DNA of 64,000 bases from Alsobacter soli (GTDB lineage: Bacteria; Pseudomonadota; Alphaproteobacteria; Rhizobiales; Beijerinckiaceae): NCBI RefSeq assembly GCF_003004785.1, contig NZ_PVZS01000003.1:1-64000 (forward strand), written 5' to 3'. Positions 25,859-33,294 of this stretch are shown here, one piece after another. The notes beneath the pieces were generated by a model. It was not told the origin of the DNA. It made no database searches and was given only the letters and a program-made list of their open reading frames with translations. Made by a program: the position numbers and the translations under genes. The first letter of the stretch is position 1. Every line of letters starts with the position of its first letter.

Positions 25859-27115
25859 TCAGAGATACTTGCGCGGATCGGCGATCGCGCCCTCGATCGC
25901 GGTGGCGGCGACCGTCGCGGCGTTGCAGAGGTAGATTTCGGAATCCGGGCTTCCCATCCGCCCACGGACGTTCAGGGTGCCCGTGGACACCGCCCGCTGA
26001 TTGGCCGTCATGGTCGCGATGCGCCCGAAGCAGTAGTCGCAGCTGGGCGAGGAGATGAACGCGCCCGCTTCCGCCAGCGTCGAGATGAGGCCCTCGCGGC
26101 CCGCCGCCGCCATGATCTCCTGGCTGGTCGGCACCACGTTGAGCTGGAAGCCGGGCTTCACCTGCCGCCCTTGCAGGACCTTCGCGGCCACGCGCAGGTC
26201 CTCGAGGCGCCCCGACGCGCAGGAGCCGAGATAGCCGGCGTTGATCTCCAGGCCGAGGAAATCGGACAGGTTACGCGAGTTGGCCGGCGTCGGCGGGATG
26301 ACGACGAGCGGTTCGAGGTCCGTCAGGTCGACGTCGTGGACGGCGGCGTACTCGGCGTCCGGATCGCTGTACACGGGCTCGATGGCCTTCTTGGCCCGCG
26401 GCAGGGCGTAGGCGAGGCGCTCGGCGTCCGGGTTCACGATGGCGGTGATCGCGCCGGTGAACATGGCGAGGCCGGTGATCGTCTGCAGCCCCTCCGTCGA
26501 GATCTGCGAGAGCGCGGGTCCGCCCAGCTCCAGCACCTGGAAACGGCAGGACGCCGGCCCCAGCGTGCGCACCAGGTGGTGGAAGACGTCGCGGGCCATC
26601 ACGCCTTTCCGCAGCGTGCCGCGCAGGTTCACCCGCACGGTCTGCGGGACCTTGATGGAGATGCGCTCGCGCACGAACGCCTCCAGCAGGTTGCGGCGGA
26701 TTCCCATCGCCAGGGTCCCGAACGTGCCGAGCTGGCTGATGTGGCCATCGAAATGAACCACAAACGCGCCCGGCGTGGCGTAGCCCACCTCCGCCGCGAC
26801 CTGGTGTCCGATGCCGCGGCGCTCATAGAGCGCCACGCCGTTCTCGGCGCACCACTGGCGGGTGCCGATGTGGAGCTCCTCCTCCTTCGGAGTCGTCGCC
26901 GGCACCATGTGGTCGATGAAGATGGCGTAGCGGTCCGGCTCCGACACGCGGTCGATGCCGAAGTCCTCCTTCATCTGCTTGAAATAGACGTCCGTGTAGC
27001 CGGGGAAATCGTAGGCGATGACAAAGTCCGGCTTCGCCATGACCTCGTCGCCGGCCTTGACGGGCCCCTGGCCCGACACCCGCGCCAAGATCTTCTCGGT
27101 GATGGTGTAGCCCAC
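25859..27115 (-). CDS. Aconitase-family hydratase, large (iron-sulfur) subunit
   Basis: 418 residues, the length of archaeal-type LeuC/HacA and of dimethylmaleate hydratase large subunits rather than of bacterial LeuC (about 470). It begins VGYTITEKILARVSG; [4Fe-4S] ligands lie in GSCASGRLEDLR and PSCDYCFG, and the aconitase active-site regions IDHMVPATTPKEE and HFDGHISQLGTFGTLAMG are visible. With the small subunit it should hydrate or dehydrate a dicarboxylate. The GTG start at 27115 has GGGGAG seven bases upstream. A leucine biosynthesis role is unlikely given the catabolic context. Confidence 0.88.
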   Translation of the reverse strand: MGYTITEKILARVSGQGPVKAGDEVMAKPDFVIAYDFPGYTDVYFKQMKEDFGIDRVSEPDRYAIFIDHMVPATTPKEEELHIGTRQWCAENGVALYERRGIGHQVAAEVGYATPGAFVVHFDGHISQLGTFGTLAMGIRRNLLEAFVRERISIKVPQTVRVNLRGTLRKGVMARDVFHHLVRTLGPASCRFQVLELGGPALSQISTEGLQTITGLAMFTGAITAIVNPDAERLAYALPRAKKAIEPVYSDPDAEYAAVHDVDLTDLEPLVVIPPTPANSRNLSDFLGLEINAGYLGSCASGRLEDLRVAAKVLQGRQVKPGFQLNVVPTSQEIMAAAGREGLISTLAEAGAFISSPSCDYCFGRIATMTANQRAVSTGTLNVRGRMGSPDSEIYLCNAATVAATAIEGAIADPRKYL

Positions 27116-27156
27116 GTGTGAACTCCCCAAAAATCCGCCCGCGCGGGCGGTGTGTT

Positions 27157-28059
27157 TCACTGAGCCCCGGCGGTCTCGGCTGGCCTGAAGGAGAAGCCGC
27201 CGTCCCGGCGCGTGATGTAGCCCGCGTGCGGCGGGCCGAAATGCGAGGGCAGCAGCAAGGCGCCCGTGTCGGCGCAGTGCTCGAGGAGCCGCAGCCGGGT
27301 GGCGCGGGCGGCCTCCCCATCCTCGCAGAAGCAGCTGTTGAGCTCCGGGGCGTAGACCTGGATCGGCTGGTGAAGCACGTCTGCGGAGCAGACGAAGCTC
27401 TCGCCATCGCGCTCGTAGACGAGGTTCAGCTGGGTCTCGGTGTGGCCGGGCGCGGCCACGGCCTTGAGGCCGGGCAGGATCTCGTCGCCGTCCTCGACGA
27501 AGTCGACGAGGCCCGCCTCCACCACCGGATCGACGCTGTCGCGGATCACGTCGACGTTTTCGGGCAAGCGGGCCCGCCCCGCCCCGCCCTCGCGCCAATG
27601 GTCGTATTCGGCCCGGCCGAACAGATAGCGGGCGTTCGGGAAGGTCGGAACCCAGCGGCCCTCCTCGGCCCGCGTGTTCCATCCTACGTGATCGATGTGC
27701 AGGTGCGTGCAGAAGACCAGGTCCACGTCCTCGGGCGTCACGCCGGCGGCGGCGAGGTTCTCCAGGTAAGGGAATTCCAGCATGTGGAAGCGTCGGAACA
27801 GCGGCAGGGCCCGGGCCTTGCCGTTGCCGGAACAGGTGTCGACCAGGATCGTTCGGCCCTGCAGGCGGATGAGCCAGGATTGGATGCTGGACATCACCTT
27901 CCCGCTTTCGGCGTGGAAGAAATTCGGCTGCGCCAGCTGGGGGTGGCGTGCGAGCAGGGAGCGATCGAAGCCGGGCAGCAGGAATGATGGCTCGAAGCCC
28001 TGCTCCAGCACTTCCTCGACGCGGACCACGGATACGCCGCCGAGATGAAACCTCGTCAA
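27157..28059 (-). CDS. Metallo-beta-lactamase-fold hydrolase (lactonase-like)
   Basis: About 300 residues. All zinc motifs of the MBL fold are present: THLHIDHVGWN (HXHXDH), the following histidine in PGHTETQLNL, the bridging aspartate in CSADVLHQP and the last histidine in LPSHFGPPH. Quorum-quenching lactonases and ring-opening hydrolases share this pattern. It would open a lactone or hydrolyse a thioester in the pathway. TTG at 28059 is preceded by AGGGGAGGG and fits the conserved start (TRFHLGGVSVV); an in-frame ATG at 28122 adds 21 basic residues. First gene of the catabolic operon, with a 19-bp operator candidate about 75 bases upstream. Confidence 0.87.
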   Translation of the reverse strand: MTRFHLGGVSVVRVEEVLEQGFEPSFLLPGFDRSLLARHPQLAQPNFFHAESGKVMSSIQSWLIRLQGRTILVDTCSGNGKARALPLFRRFHMLEFPYLENLAAAGVTPEDVDLVFCTHLHIDHVGWNTRAEEGRWVPTFPNARYLFGRAEYDHWREGGAGRARLPENVDVIRDSVDPVVEAGLVDFVEDGDEILPGLKAVAAPGHTETQLNLVYERDGESFVCSADVLHQPIQVYAPELNSCFCEDGEAARATRLRLLEHCADTGALLLPSHFGPPHAGYITRRDGGFSFRPAETAGAQ

Positions 28060-28133
28060 AGGCGCCCTCCCCTGGGCTTTCTTGCTTGCCCGAGAGGTAT
28101 CACGGCGCACCCGCGCTGCCAACCCGCAAAATC

Positions 28134-28152
28134 CGTTTCACGTGATGACACG
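28134..28152. promoter_or_regulatory. Predicted IclR-family operator, site 3
   Basis: CGTTTCA-CGTGA-TGACACG is the most symmetric copy of the motif, with 6 of 7 arm bases complementary. It lies directly upstream of the minus-strand catabolic operon. It shares 16 of 19 bases with site 1 in the promoter of the IclR gene over 10 kb away. Confidence 0.55.
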
Positions 28153-28184
28153 GCTGGTGGAAAGCGACGCACCGACGCCGAAAT

Positions 28185-28970
28185 CTACAGCCTGGCCTTG
28201 GTCGCCTTGATCGCATTGGCTCGGGCCGTTCGTGTAAAGGGGCCCGAACCTGCATCGGCGAATTGCGCGCGCAGTCGTTGCCTGATCGGCTCGATCCGTT
28301 CCAGGCCGAACTCTTCGACGGCAGCCGACAAGCTCGTGCCCAGGAGACTGGTTTCCCACCAGTCGTCGAAGCCGTCGAAGATGCGTTCGACTCCGATCTC
28401 CGTCATCTCGACGCCTTCGAGACCACAATCCGCGAACAAGGCCCGCAGGGCATCCGGCGCCGAAACCGAGGCGCTTGGCGGAAGCGGCGGGACCATTCCG
28501 GCCGCCCGAAGCTCGCGGATGATCGGGAAATGAGGAAGGCCCGTCGGGATGTCCCACAAGTATGCGCAAACGATCCCTCCCGGCGCGGTGACACGGGCCA
28601 TCTCCGCCACTCCTCTCGCCGGGTCGGCAAGGAAGAACAGCACCAGAGCGGCCGAACACGCATCCATCGATCCGTCCGTAAACGGGAGCCGCTCCGCATC
28701 GCCCTGTCGGAAATCGATCGATTGAACGCCTGGTCGCTTCCTGGCGAAGTCCAGTTGAGCCGGGGAAGGGTCGATCCCATGCACCGCGCTCGGAGCGCAG
28801 CGGTCCTGGATCAGTTGGGTGAAGGCGCCGTTCCCGCAGCCCACATCCAGCCAGCGCAATCCCGGGCGGGGATCGACCCAGTCCAGGAACACCTGGCCGG
28901 CCAACCGGCTCCAGCGTCCCATCATCCGCTCATAGGATTCACCGTTGTCGAACTTGATTTGGCCCGGCAT
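28185..28970 (-). CDS. Class I SAM-dependent methyltransferase
   Basis: 261 residues. Motif I LRWLDVGCGNGAFTQLI, motif II acidic residue in VHGIDPSPAQLDFAR, the adenine-binding FRQGDAERLPF and post-motif VTAPGGIVCAYLWD are all present, typical of the Methyltransf_11 (UbiE/COQ5-like) family. The substrate is unknown. It has no coupled neighbour; the closest gene on the same strand starts about 210 bases away. The short gap to the MBL-fold gene upstream contains the operator candidate. Confidence 0.87.
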   Translation of the reverse strand: MPGQIKFDNGESYERMMGRWSRLAGQVFLDWVDPRPGLRWLDVGCGNGAFTQLIQDRCAPSAVHGIDPSPAQLDFARKRPGVQSIDFRQGDAERLPFTDGSMDACSAALVLFFLADPARGVAEMARVTAPGGIVCAYLWDIPTGLPHFPIIRELRAAGMVPPLPPSASVSAPDALRALFADCGLEGVEMTEIGVERIFDGFDDWWETSLLGTSLSAAVEEFGLERIEPIRQRLRAQFADAGSGPFTRTARANAIKATKARL

Positions 28971-29156
28971 GGCGCCCGCCTCGGTTCCTCGGGGCCGCAG
29001 GTCATCGGGCGGGGGCCCGACGCCTCGTCCACCGCTTCCCGAGGCTAGGAGCGCCGGGCAGGCGTGTCACTGGAGCAGAAGGCTTACACACTGCCGCGGC
29101 GGCCGCGGGCGATCCGATCCGGCCAGCCCTGAGCGAATGTCGGCCCTTCCGGCCGG

Positions 29157-29552
29157 TCAGCGGCGGTACTGGGCGTCGGTGACATGCTCCAGCCAGTCCA
29201 CGGCCTTGCCGTCGAGCTTCTCCTGGATGGCGATGTGCGTCATGCCGGCCGTTGCTGAAGCGCCGTGCCAGTGCTTCTCGCCGGGTGAGAACCAGACCAC
29301 GTCGCCGGGACGGATCTCCTCGACCGGGCCGCCCTCGCGCTGCGTCCAGCCGCAACCGGCGGTGACGATCAGGGTCTGCCCGAGCGGGTGGGTATGCCAC
29401 GCGGTCCGGGCGCCCGGCTCGAAGGTGACCATCGCGCCCGCGACGCGCGCCGGATCAGGCGGGCTGAAAAGCGGGTCGATGCGCACCTGCCCGGTGAACC
29501 AGTCGGCCGGGCCCTTCTGGGAGGGCTGCGAGCCCGCGCGTGCGATGTCCAT
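29157..29552 (-). CDS. Small single-domain cupin
   Basis: 131 residues forming one cupin barrel. Metal-ligand histidines lie in the two cupin motifs: [17 protein letters not shown] and [16 protein letters not shown]. Proteins of this length and pattern are often linked to carboxymuconolactone-decarboxylase-type or quercetinase-type redox genes; no reaction can be assigned. The ATG is preceded by GGAGAAACTCC. The gap to the methyltransferase (28971-29156) shows no other feature. Confidence 0.85.
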   Translation of the reverse strand: MDIARAGSQPSQKGPADWFTGQVRIDPLFSPPDPARVAGAMVTFEPGARTAWHTHPLGQTLIVTAGCGWTQREGGPVEEIRPGDVVWFSPGEKHWHGASATAGMTHIAIQEKLDGKAVDWLEHVTDAQYRR

Positions 29553-29692
29553 GGAGTTTCTCCTGTGATGTCTCCTGGATATGGGGCGCAGTCCTCTCAG
29601 GGCGGGCCTTCTCCTTCCCCCTCACGCTCATTCATGTCGCGCAGGCCGTTCGGCGGCGACCGCAGGCCGGTCGAGGGGCCAGCCCGGGACGC

Positions 29693-30625
29693 CTATTGCG
29701 AGGACAGCCCGGACACATGGGGGTACCTGCTTCGGATGGCGGCGACGTCCCGGGCGAACTCGTCCTTCATCCACTGGAAGACCTCGCGCAGGACGGGGCG
29801 CCTGCCGCTCTCCCGCACGACGAGCTCACACCGACGGCCAGTGCGAACCGCTAACTGGCTCGCGGGCGCCAGCTTGCCCTCGGCGAGCAGGAGCGACACG
29901 GTGTTGAGCCAGCCCAAGGCGATGCCCTGGCCCACCAGCGCCGCCTGCACGACGAGGGAGTAGTCGGACAGCGCGAACTGCTCCATGTCGAACCGGCCCG
30001 TCGCGGGCGAAAGGACGCTGGACCAATCGGGCTGAGCTTCGCTCAGGGTGATCATCCGGGCGGCCGGCGCATCGGAGTCCCCCCGCCACGCGAAGTGGGG
30101 TGCGCAAACCGGTATCAGCAGCTCGTCCATGAGCGGCAGCACTTCCTGCTCGCCCTCTCGCTTGTGGTCGTAGCGCATCGCGAGGTCGACCGCGTCCAGC
30201 GGGCCGCGCATGGGCCCCGACATGAGCTGGAACTGGATCTCCTCGCCCGGGAAGCGTTCGTGGAAGGCTGCCAGACGAGGCATGAACCAGTGCGTCGCGA
30301 AAGCGGACGACACCGAGAGCACGATCGGCCTCCGGCCGGTCTTCCTCGACGGGGTGAGCCTGTTCAGCGACCTTTCGATCTCACTGAAGCCCCTGGTGAC
30401 GGCCGCAAACAGGTCGGAGCCTTCCGCGGTCAGCTCCACGCCTGTCGGCTTGCGGGAGAACAGCAAGACGCCGAGGTAGGTCTCCAGCCTGCCGATGGTC
30501 CGGCTGACCGCAGGCCCCGTCACCCCGAGTTCCGCCGCAGCGCGGGCGAAGGTGCCGCACCGGACCGCCGCCTCGAAGGCCACGAGCCCGTTCATCGACG
30601 GAAGCAGTCGGCGCAGTTGTGACAT
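29693..30625 (-). CDS. LysR-family transcriptional regulator
   Basis: 310 residues, GcvA-like. The N-terminal helix-turn-helix (LVAFEAAVRCGTFARAAAEL, GVTGPAVSRTIGRLE) is followed by the LysR substrate-binding domain with FHERFPGEEIQFQLMSG and GQGIALGWLNTVSLL. The start at ATG 30625 gives the family's usual MSQLRRLLPSMNGLVAFEAA opening. It is divergent from a HAD-type hydrolase gene, its likely target, and a T-N11-A palindrome touches its start codon. Confidence 0.9.
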   Translation of the reverse strand: MSQLRRLLPSMNGLVAFEAAVRCGTFARAAAELGVTGPAVSRTIGRLETYLGVLLFSRKPTGVELTAEGSDLFAAVTRGFSEIERSLNRLTPSRKTGRRPIVLSVSSAFATHWFMPRLAAFHERFPGEEIQFQLMSGPMRGPLDAVDLAMRYDHKREGEQEVLPLMDELLIPVCAPHFAWRGDSDAPAARMITLSEAQPDWSSVLSPATGRFDMEQFALSDYSLVVQAALVGQGIALGWLNTVSLLLAEGKLAPASQLAVRTGRRCELVVRESGRRPVLREVFQWMKDEFARDVAAIRSRYPHVSGLSSQ

Positions 30626-30637
30626 TACACAATGTAA
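30625..30637. promoter_or_regulatory. LysR-type T-N11-A palindrome
   Basis: TTACA-CAA-TGTAA is a perfect 5-3-5 inverted repeat fitting the LysR binding consensus. It lies at the start codon of the LysR gene, within the 110-base divergent promoter region shared with the HAD gene at 30736. This position suits autorepression and control of the divergent gene. Confidence 0.55.
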
Positions 30638-30735
30638 CTCCCCGATAAGAATTTGTCGGATTGCGGGGCCCCTCCGCAAGGCCCAATCTCGTCCGCACTC
30701 GCGCTTGGCGCGCACGGCCGCAGGAGCCTCCCGGA

Positions 30736-31443
30736 ATGTCCTTCGCAGACTTCAAGGTCATGACCTTCGACATCGTCGGAACGTGCATCGATTTCGAGAA
30801 AGGCGTTCTCGACGGCTTCCGCGCGATGGGCGGCGCCGCTGCGCAAAATCTGAGCGACGAGGACATCTTCGCTCCCTACCTTGCCGGCCGGGCGAAGTTC
30901 CCGGGCCGCTCCAGCGTCGTAATGAGGGACGTGTACATCTACGCCGCCAAGGAACTGGGGCTGCCGCACGACGACGCCGCAGCCAACGGGTTCATGTGGC
31001 GCTTCTTCCAGTATCCCGCCTTCCCGGATTCCGCCGACGCGCTCCGCAGGCTTCGCCGCCGGTTCCGCCTCGTCGCCATGACGAACTTCGACCGCGTGGC
31101 CTACAGCGCCTGCGCCAACACCCTCGGGCTGCCATTCCATGACAGCGTCACGGTCGACGACGCGCAATATCCGAAGCCCGACCCGCGCTTCTTCTCGTAC
31201 AACCTTGGGCGCCAGTCGGCCTTCGGCTACCGGCAGGAAGACATCCTCCACGTGGCCCAGAGCCAGTACCACGACATCGGGGTCGCTCGCGAACTGGGGT
31301 ACAAGGTCTGCTGGATCGAGCGCCGCAAGGGCATGAAGGGGTTCGGCGGCACGCCCGAGCCCAAGTCCGTGACCAAGCCGGATTTCCATTTCGCCAGCCT
31401 CGGCGAGCTTGCCGACGCCGTCGACCGCGAGTTCGGCCGTTGA
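30736..31443 (+). CDS. HAD-superfamily hydrolase, haloacid dehalogenase type II-like
   Basis: 235 residues. HAD motif I FDIVGTCIDFEKG supplies the nucleophilic aspartate, motif II is AMTNFDRVAY, motif III is YPKPDPRFFSY and motif IV region is HVAQSQYHDIGVAREL. The cap domain lies between motifs I and II, as in (S)-2-haloacid dehalogenases and related phosphatases. Activity on halo-acids cannot be claimed from sequence. ATG 30736 has AGGAG upstream. Divergently transcribed from a LysR regulator, so probably inducible. Confidence 0.82.
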   Translation: MSFADFKVMTFDIVGTCIDFEKGVLDGFRAMGGAAAQNLSDEDIFAPYLAGRAKFPGRSSVVMRDVYIYAAKELGLPHDDAAANGFMWRFFQYPAFPDSADALRRLRRRFRLVAMTNFDRVAYSACANTLGLPFHDSVTVDDAQYPKPDPRFFSYNLGRQSAFGYRQEDILHVAQSQYHDIGVARELGYKVCWIERRKGMKGFGGTPEPKSVTKPDFHFASLGELADAVDREFGR

Positions 31444-31525
31444 CGGACCACGACACGCTTGCCTGATTCCCCAGGGGCCTACGCCCCGGCTGTGCAGCTT
31501 GCAGCCGCGCCGCGGTCGCGGGCAG

Positions 31526-32455
31526 TCAGCGGGCCTTCCTTACCGAGACCTGCTCTCGCTCCAGCTCGGCGCCAGCGCTTTCCTGGCGCATGACGGTCCC
31601 GATGCCGATGATCACGGGTCCGTCGGAGGGAAGCGGAAACGGGCCTCTCAGCTCGTCCAGCGTTCCGCGCCAGATCCGCTGGCTCGGGCGCGAGACGTCG
31701 CGAGCCACGAGAGTCGGCGTGTCCGCCGGCAGGCCCTCCGCGATCAGCCGTTCGGCGATCCGCGACGCCGTCTTGCCGCCCATGTAGATGATCGTGGTCG
31801 AGCGTGGGTCGGCGAGCCTCGCCCAGTCGAGGTCGCTCGGCACGTCGCCGTGGCGGTCGCGGCCGGTGACGAAATGCACCGCCTGCGCCTCGCCGCGGCG
31901 GCTGAGCGAAACGCCAAGCTCAGCCGCGAGCGCCAGGCCGGTGGTGATGCCGGGAACGACGGCCACCGGGATGCCGGCCGCCCGGAGCTCCTCGATCTCC
32001 TCCCCCGCCCGGCCGAAGATCATGGGGTCGCCGGACTTCAGGCGCACCACGTGCCTGCCCGCGCGCGCGAGCGTGAGCATGAGCGCGTTGATGTCCGCCT
32101 GCGCGCAGGACGGCCGGTCCCCCCGCTTCCCGACCATCATGCGCTTCGCCTCGCGGCGGGCGAGGTCGAGAACGCCGTCGGAGACAAGGTCGTCGAACAG
32201 GATCACGTCGGCCGCCTGCAGCGCCCGCACGGCGTTGAGGGTCAGCAGGCCTGGATCGCCCGGCCCCGCGCCGACGAGAGTGACGCGCCCTCCATGGCCG
32301 CCGCGGCAAGCGGGTTCACCCGTGCGTGCGCCATCGGCACGCGGCGCCGCCCCGAAGGCGCGCCTAGCCAGCTTCCCCAGCCGGGCCGTCTCGGCGCCGT
32401 CCGGCGCGCGAGCGGAAGGGACCAGGGTGGGAACGCGGCCTGACGTCTCGCTCAT
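31526..32455 (-). CDS. cobA: Uroporphyrinogen-III C-methyltransferase (SUMT)
   Basis: 309 residues. It methylates uroporphyrinogen III at C2 and C7 to precorrin-2 using SAM, the first committed step to siroheme, the cofactor of the nitrite reductase encoded nearby. Conserved SUMT sequence: VTLVGAGPGDPGLLTLNAVRAL, VGKRGDRPSCAQADIN, VVRLKSGDPMIFGRAGEEIE, VVPGITTGLALAAELG and GRDRHGD. A low-complexity N-terminal extension of about 55 residues is unusual. No oxidase/ferrochelatase domain is fused, so other genes must finish siroheme. Its leader carries a sigma-54 promoter, two ANTAR-type hairpins and a terminator. Confidence 0.92.
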   Translation of the reverse strand: MSETSGRVPTLVPSARAPDGAETARLGKLARRAFGAAPRADGARTGEPACRGGHGGRVTLVGAGPGDPGLLTLNAVRALQAADVILFDDLVSDGVLDLARREAKRMMVGKRGDRPSCAQADINALMLTLARAGRHVVRLKSGDPMIFGRAGEEIEELRAAGIPVAVVPGITTGLALAAELGVSLSRRGEAQAVHFVTGRDRHGDVPSDLDWARLADPRSTTIIYMGGKTASRIAERLIAEGLPADTPTLVARDVSRPSQRIWRGTLDELRGPFPLPSDGPVIIGIGTVMRQESAGAELEREQVSVRKAR

Positions 32456-32469
32456 CGCTTCGAGCTCCC

Positions 32470-32528
32470 AATAAAAATGCCGCCGGCGCGTCCGCGCCTC
32501 CTTAAGCGGAGGCCGGCGCACCGGCGGC
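32470..32528 (-). terminator. Intrinsic terminator in the cobA leader (attenuator)
   Basis: On the minus strand GCCGCCGG (32521-32528) pairs with CCGGCGGC (32479-32486), enclosing a further GCCTCC-GCTTAA-GGAGGC hairpin, and is followed at once by ATTTTTATT. This is a factor-independent terminator upstream of the cobA ATG. Its 5' arm overlaps the second six-base-loop hairpin, so the two structures exclude each other. Confidence 0.75.
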
Positions 32529-32575
32529 GTTGCCGGATGCCCACAATGTGGGCAGTTGGGGATCGCCCTTGATCC
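32521..32575 (-). promoter_or_regulatory. ANTAR (NasT) target RNA in the cobA leader
   Basis: Minus-strand RNA folds into P1 GGATC-AAGGGC-GATCC (32560-32575) and P2 CCGGC-AACGCC-GCCGG (32521-32536). Both loops are six bases with A at position 1 and G at position 4, the recognition pattern of ANTAR proteins. Between them lies an extra hairpin GCCCAC-ATT-GTGGGC (32539-32553). P2 shares its 3' arm with the terminator, so NasT binding would favour read-through into cobA. Confidence 0.72.
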
Positions 32576-32588
32576 TGGGGCCCAACAA

Positions 32589-32604
32589 GCATGCCGCGTG
32601 CCAA
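32589..32604 (-). promoter_or_regulatory. Sigma-54 promoter of cobA
   Basis: The minus-strand sequence TTGGCACGCGGCATGC has the -24 GG and -12 GC elements ten bases apart and matches TTGGCACG-N4-TTGC with one mismatch. Transcription would begin near 32577, two bases before the first ANTAR hairpin, the same geometry as at nirB. Confidence 0.68.
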
Positions 32605-32688
32605 GGACGCCGGCACGCCGCAGCCCTCGCCCGAAGCGCAGCGCGCTCTGGCCCGCCGCTTGCTTGGCGCGTGGCGACAAGGAAGCCG

Positions 32689-33294
32689 ATGCAGTCCAAG
32701 AGCCTGAACGTCGCCGTCGTCGACACCAATCCCATCAGGGCCGCGATCCTGTGCGACGGACTGCAAGCCGCCGGCATCGAAACGGTGCACGTCATCCGCG
32801 ACACCACGGGCGTGATGCGCGTACTGGCGGACCTCGCGCCGGATGTGGTGATCATCGATCTCGAGGATCCCAACCGCGACGTGCTGGAGCAGATGTTCCA
32901 GGTCTCGCGCAGCGTGTCCCGCCCGGTTGCCATGTTCGTCGACCAGTCGGACGCGAGCATGATCGAGGCGGCCATCGATGCGGGCGTGTCCGCCTATATC
33001 GTGGACGGGCTCCGCGCCGACCGGGTCAAGCCTATCGTGGACATGGCGATCAGCCGCTTCAACGCCTTCGCGAGGCTCAGGCGCGAGCTCGACGAAACGC
33101 GCCAGGAGCTGGCCGACCGCAAGACGGTCGACCGCGCCAAGGGGCTGCTGATGCGGGCCAAGGGGCTCGGCGAGGCGGAGGCTTACGCTCTCCTGCGCTC
33201 CACCGCCATGAAGCAGAGCCGCAAGATCATCGACGTCGCCGAAAGCATCATCCTGGCGGCCGACCTCCTCGGACCCAAGGGAGACGCCTCGTGA
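32689..33294 (+). CDS. nasT: NasT, ANTAR-domain RNA-binding antiterminator
   Basis: 201 residues. The N-terminal receiver-like domain has VAVVDTNPIR and VVIIDLEDP but lacks the usual switch lysine (YIVDGLRAD), so it is probably controlled by NasS binding rather than phosphorylation. The C-terminal ANTAR domain (about 135-195) reads RKTVDRAKGLLMRAKGLGEA and continues to SRKIIDVAESII. In the known NasS-NasT systems nitrate releases NasT from NasS, and NasT then prevents termination in target leaders. Two candidate targets are in this window. The start is ATG 32689 with GGAAG upstream; the stop overlaps nasS (GTGA). Confidence 0.9.
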   Translation: MQSKSLNVAVVDTNPIRAAILCDGLQAAGIETVHVIRDTTGVMRVLADLAPDVVIIDLEDPNRDVLEQMFQVSRSVSRPVAMFVDQSDASMIEAAIDAGVSAYIVDGLRADRVKPIVDMAISRFNAFARLRRELDETRQELADRKTVDRAKGLLMRAKGLGEAEAYALLRSTAMKQSRKIIDVAESIILAADLLGPKGDAS

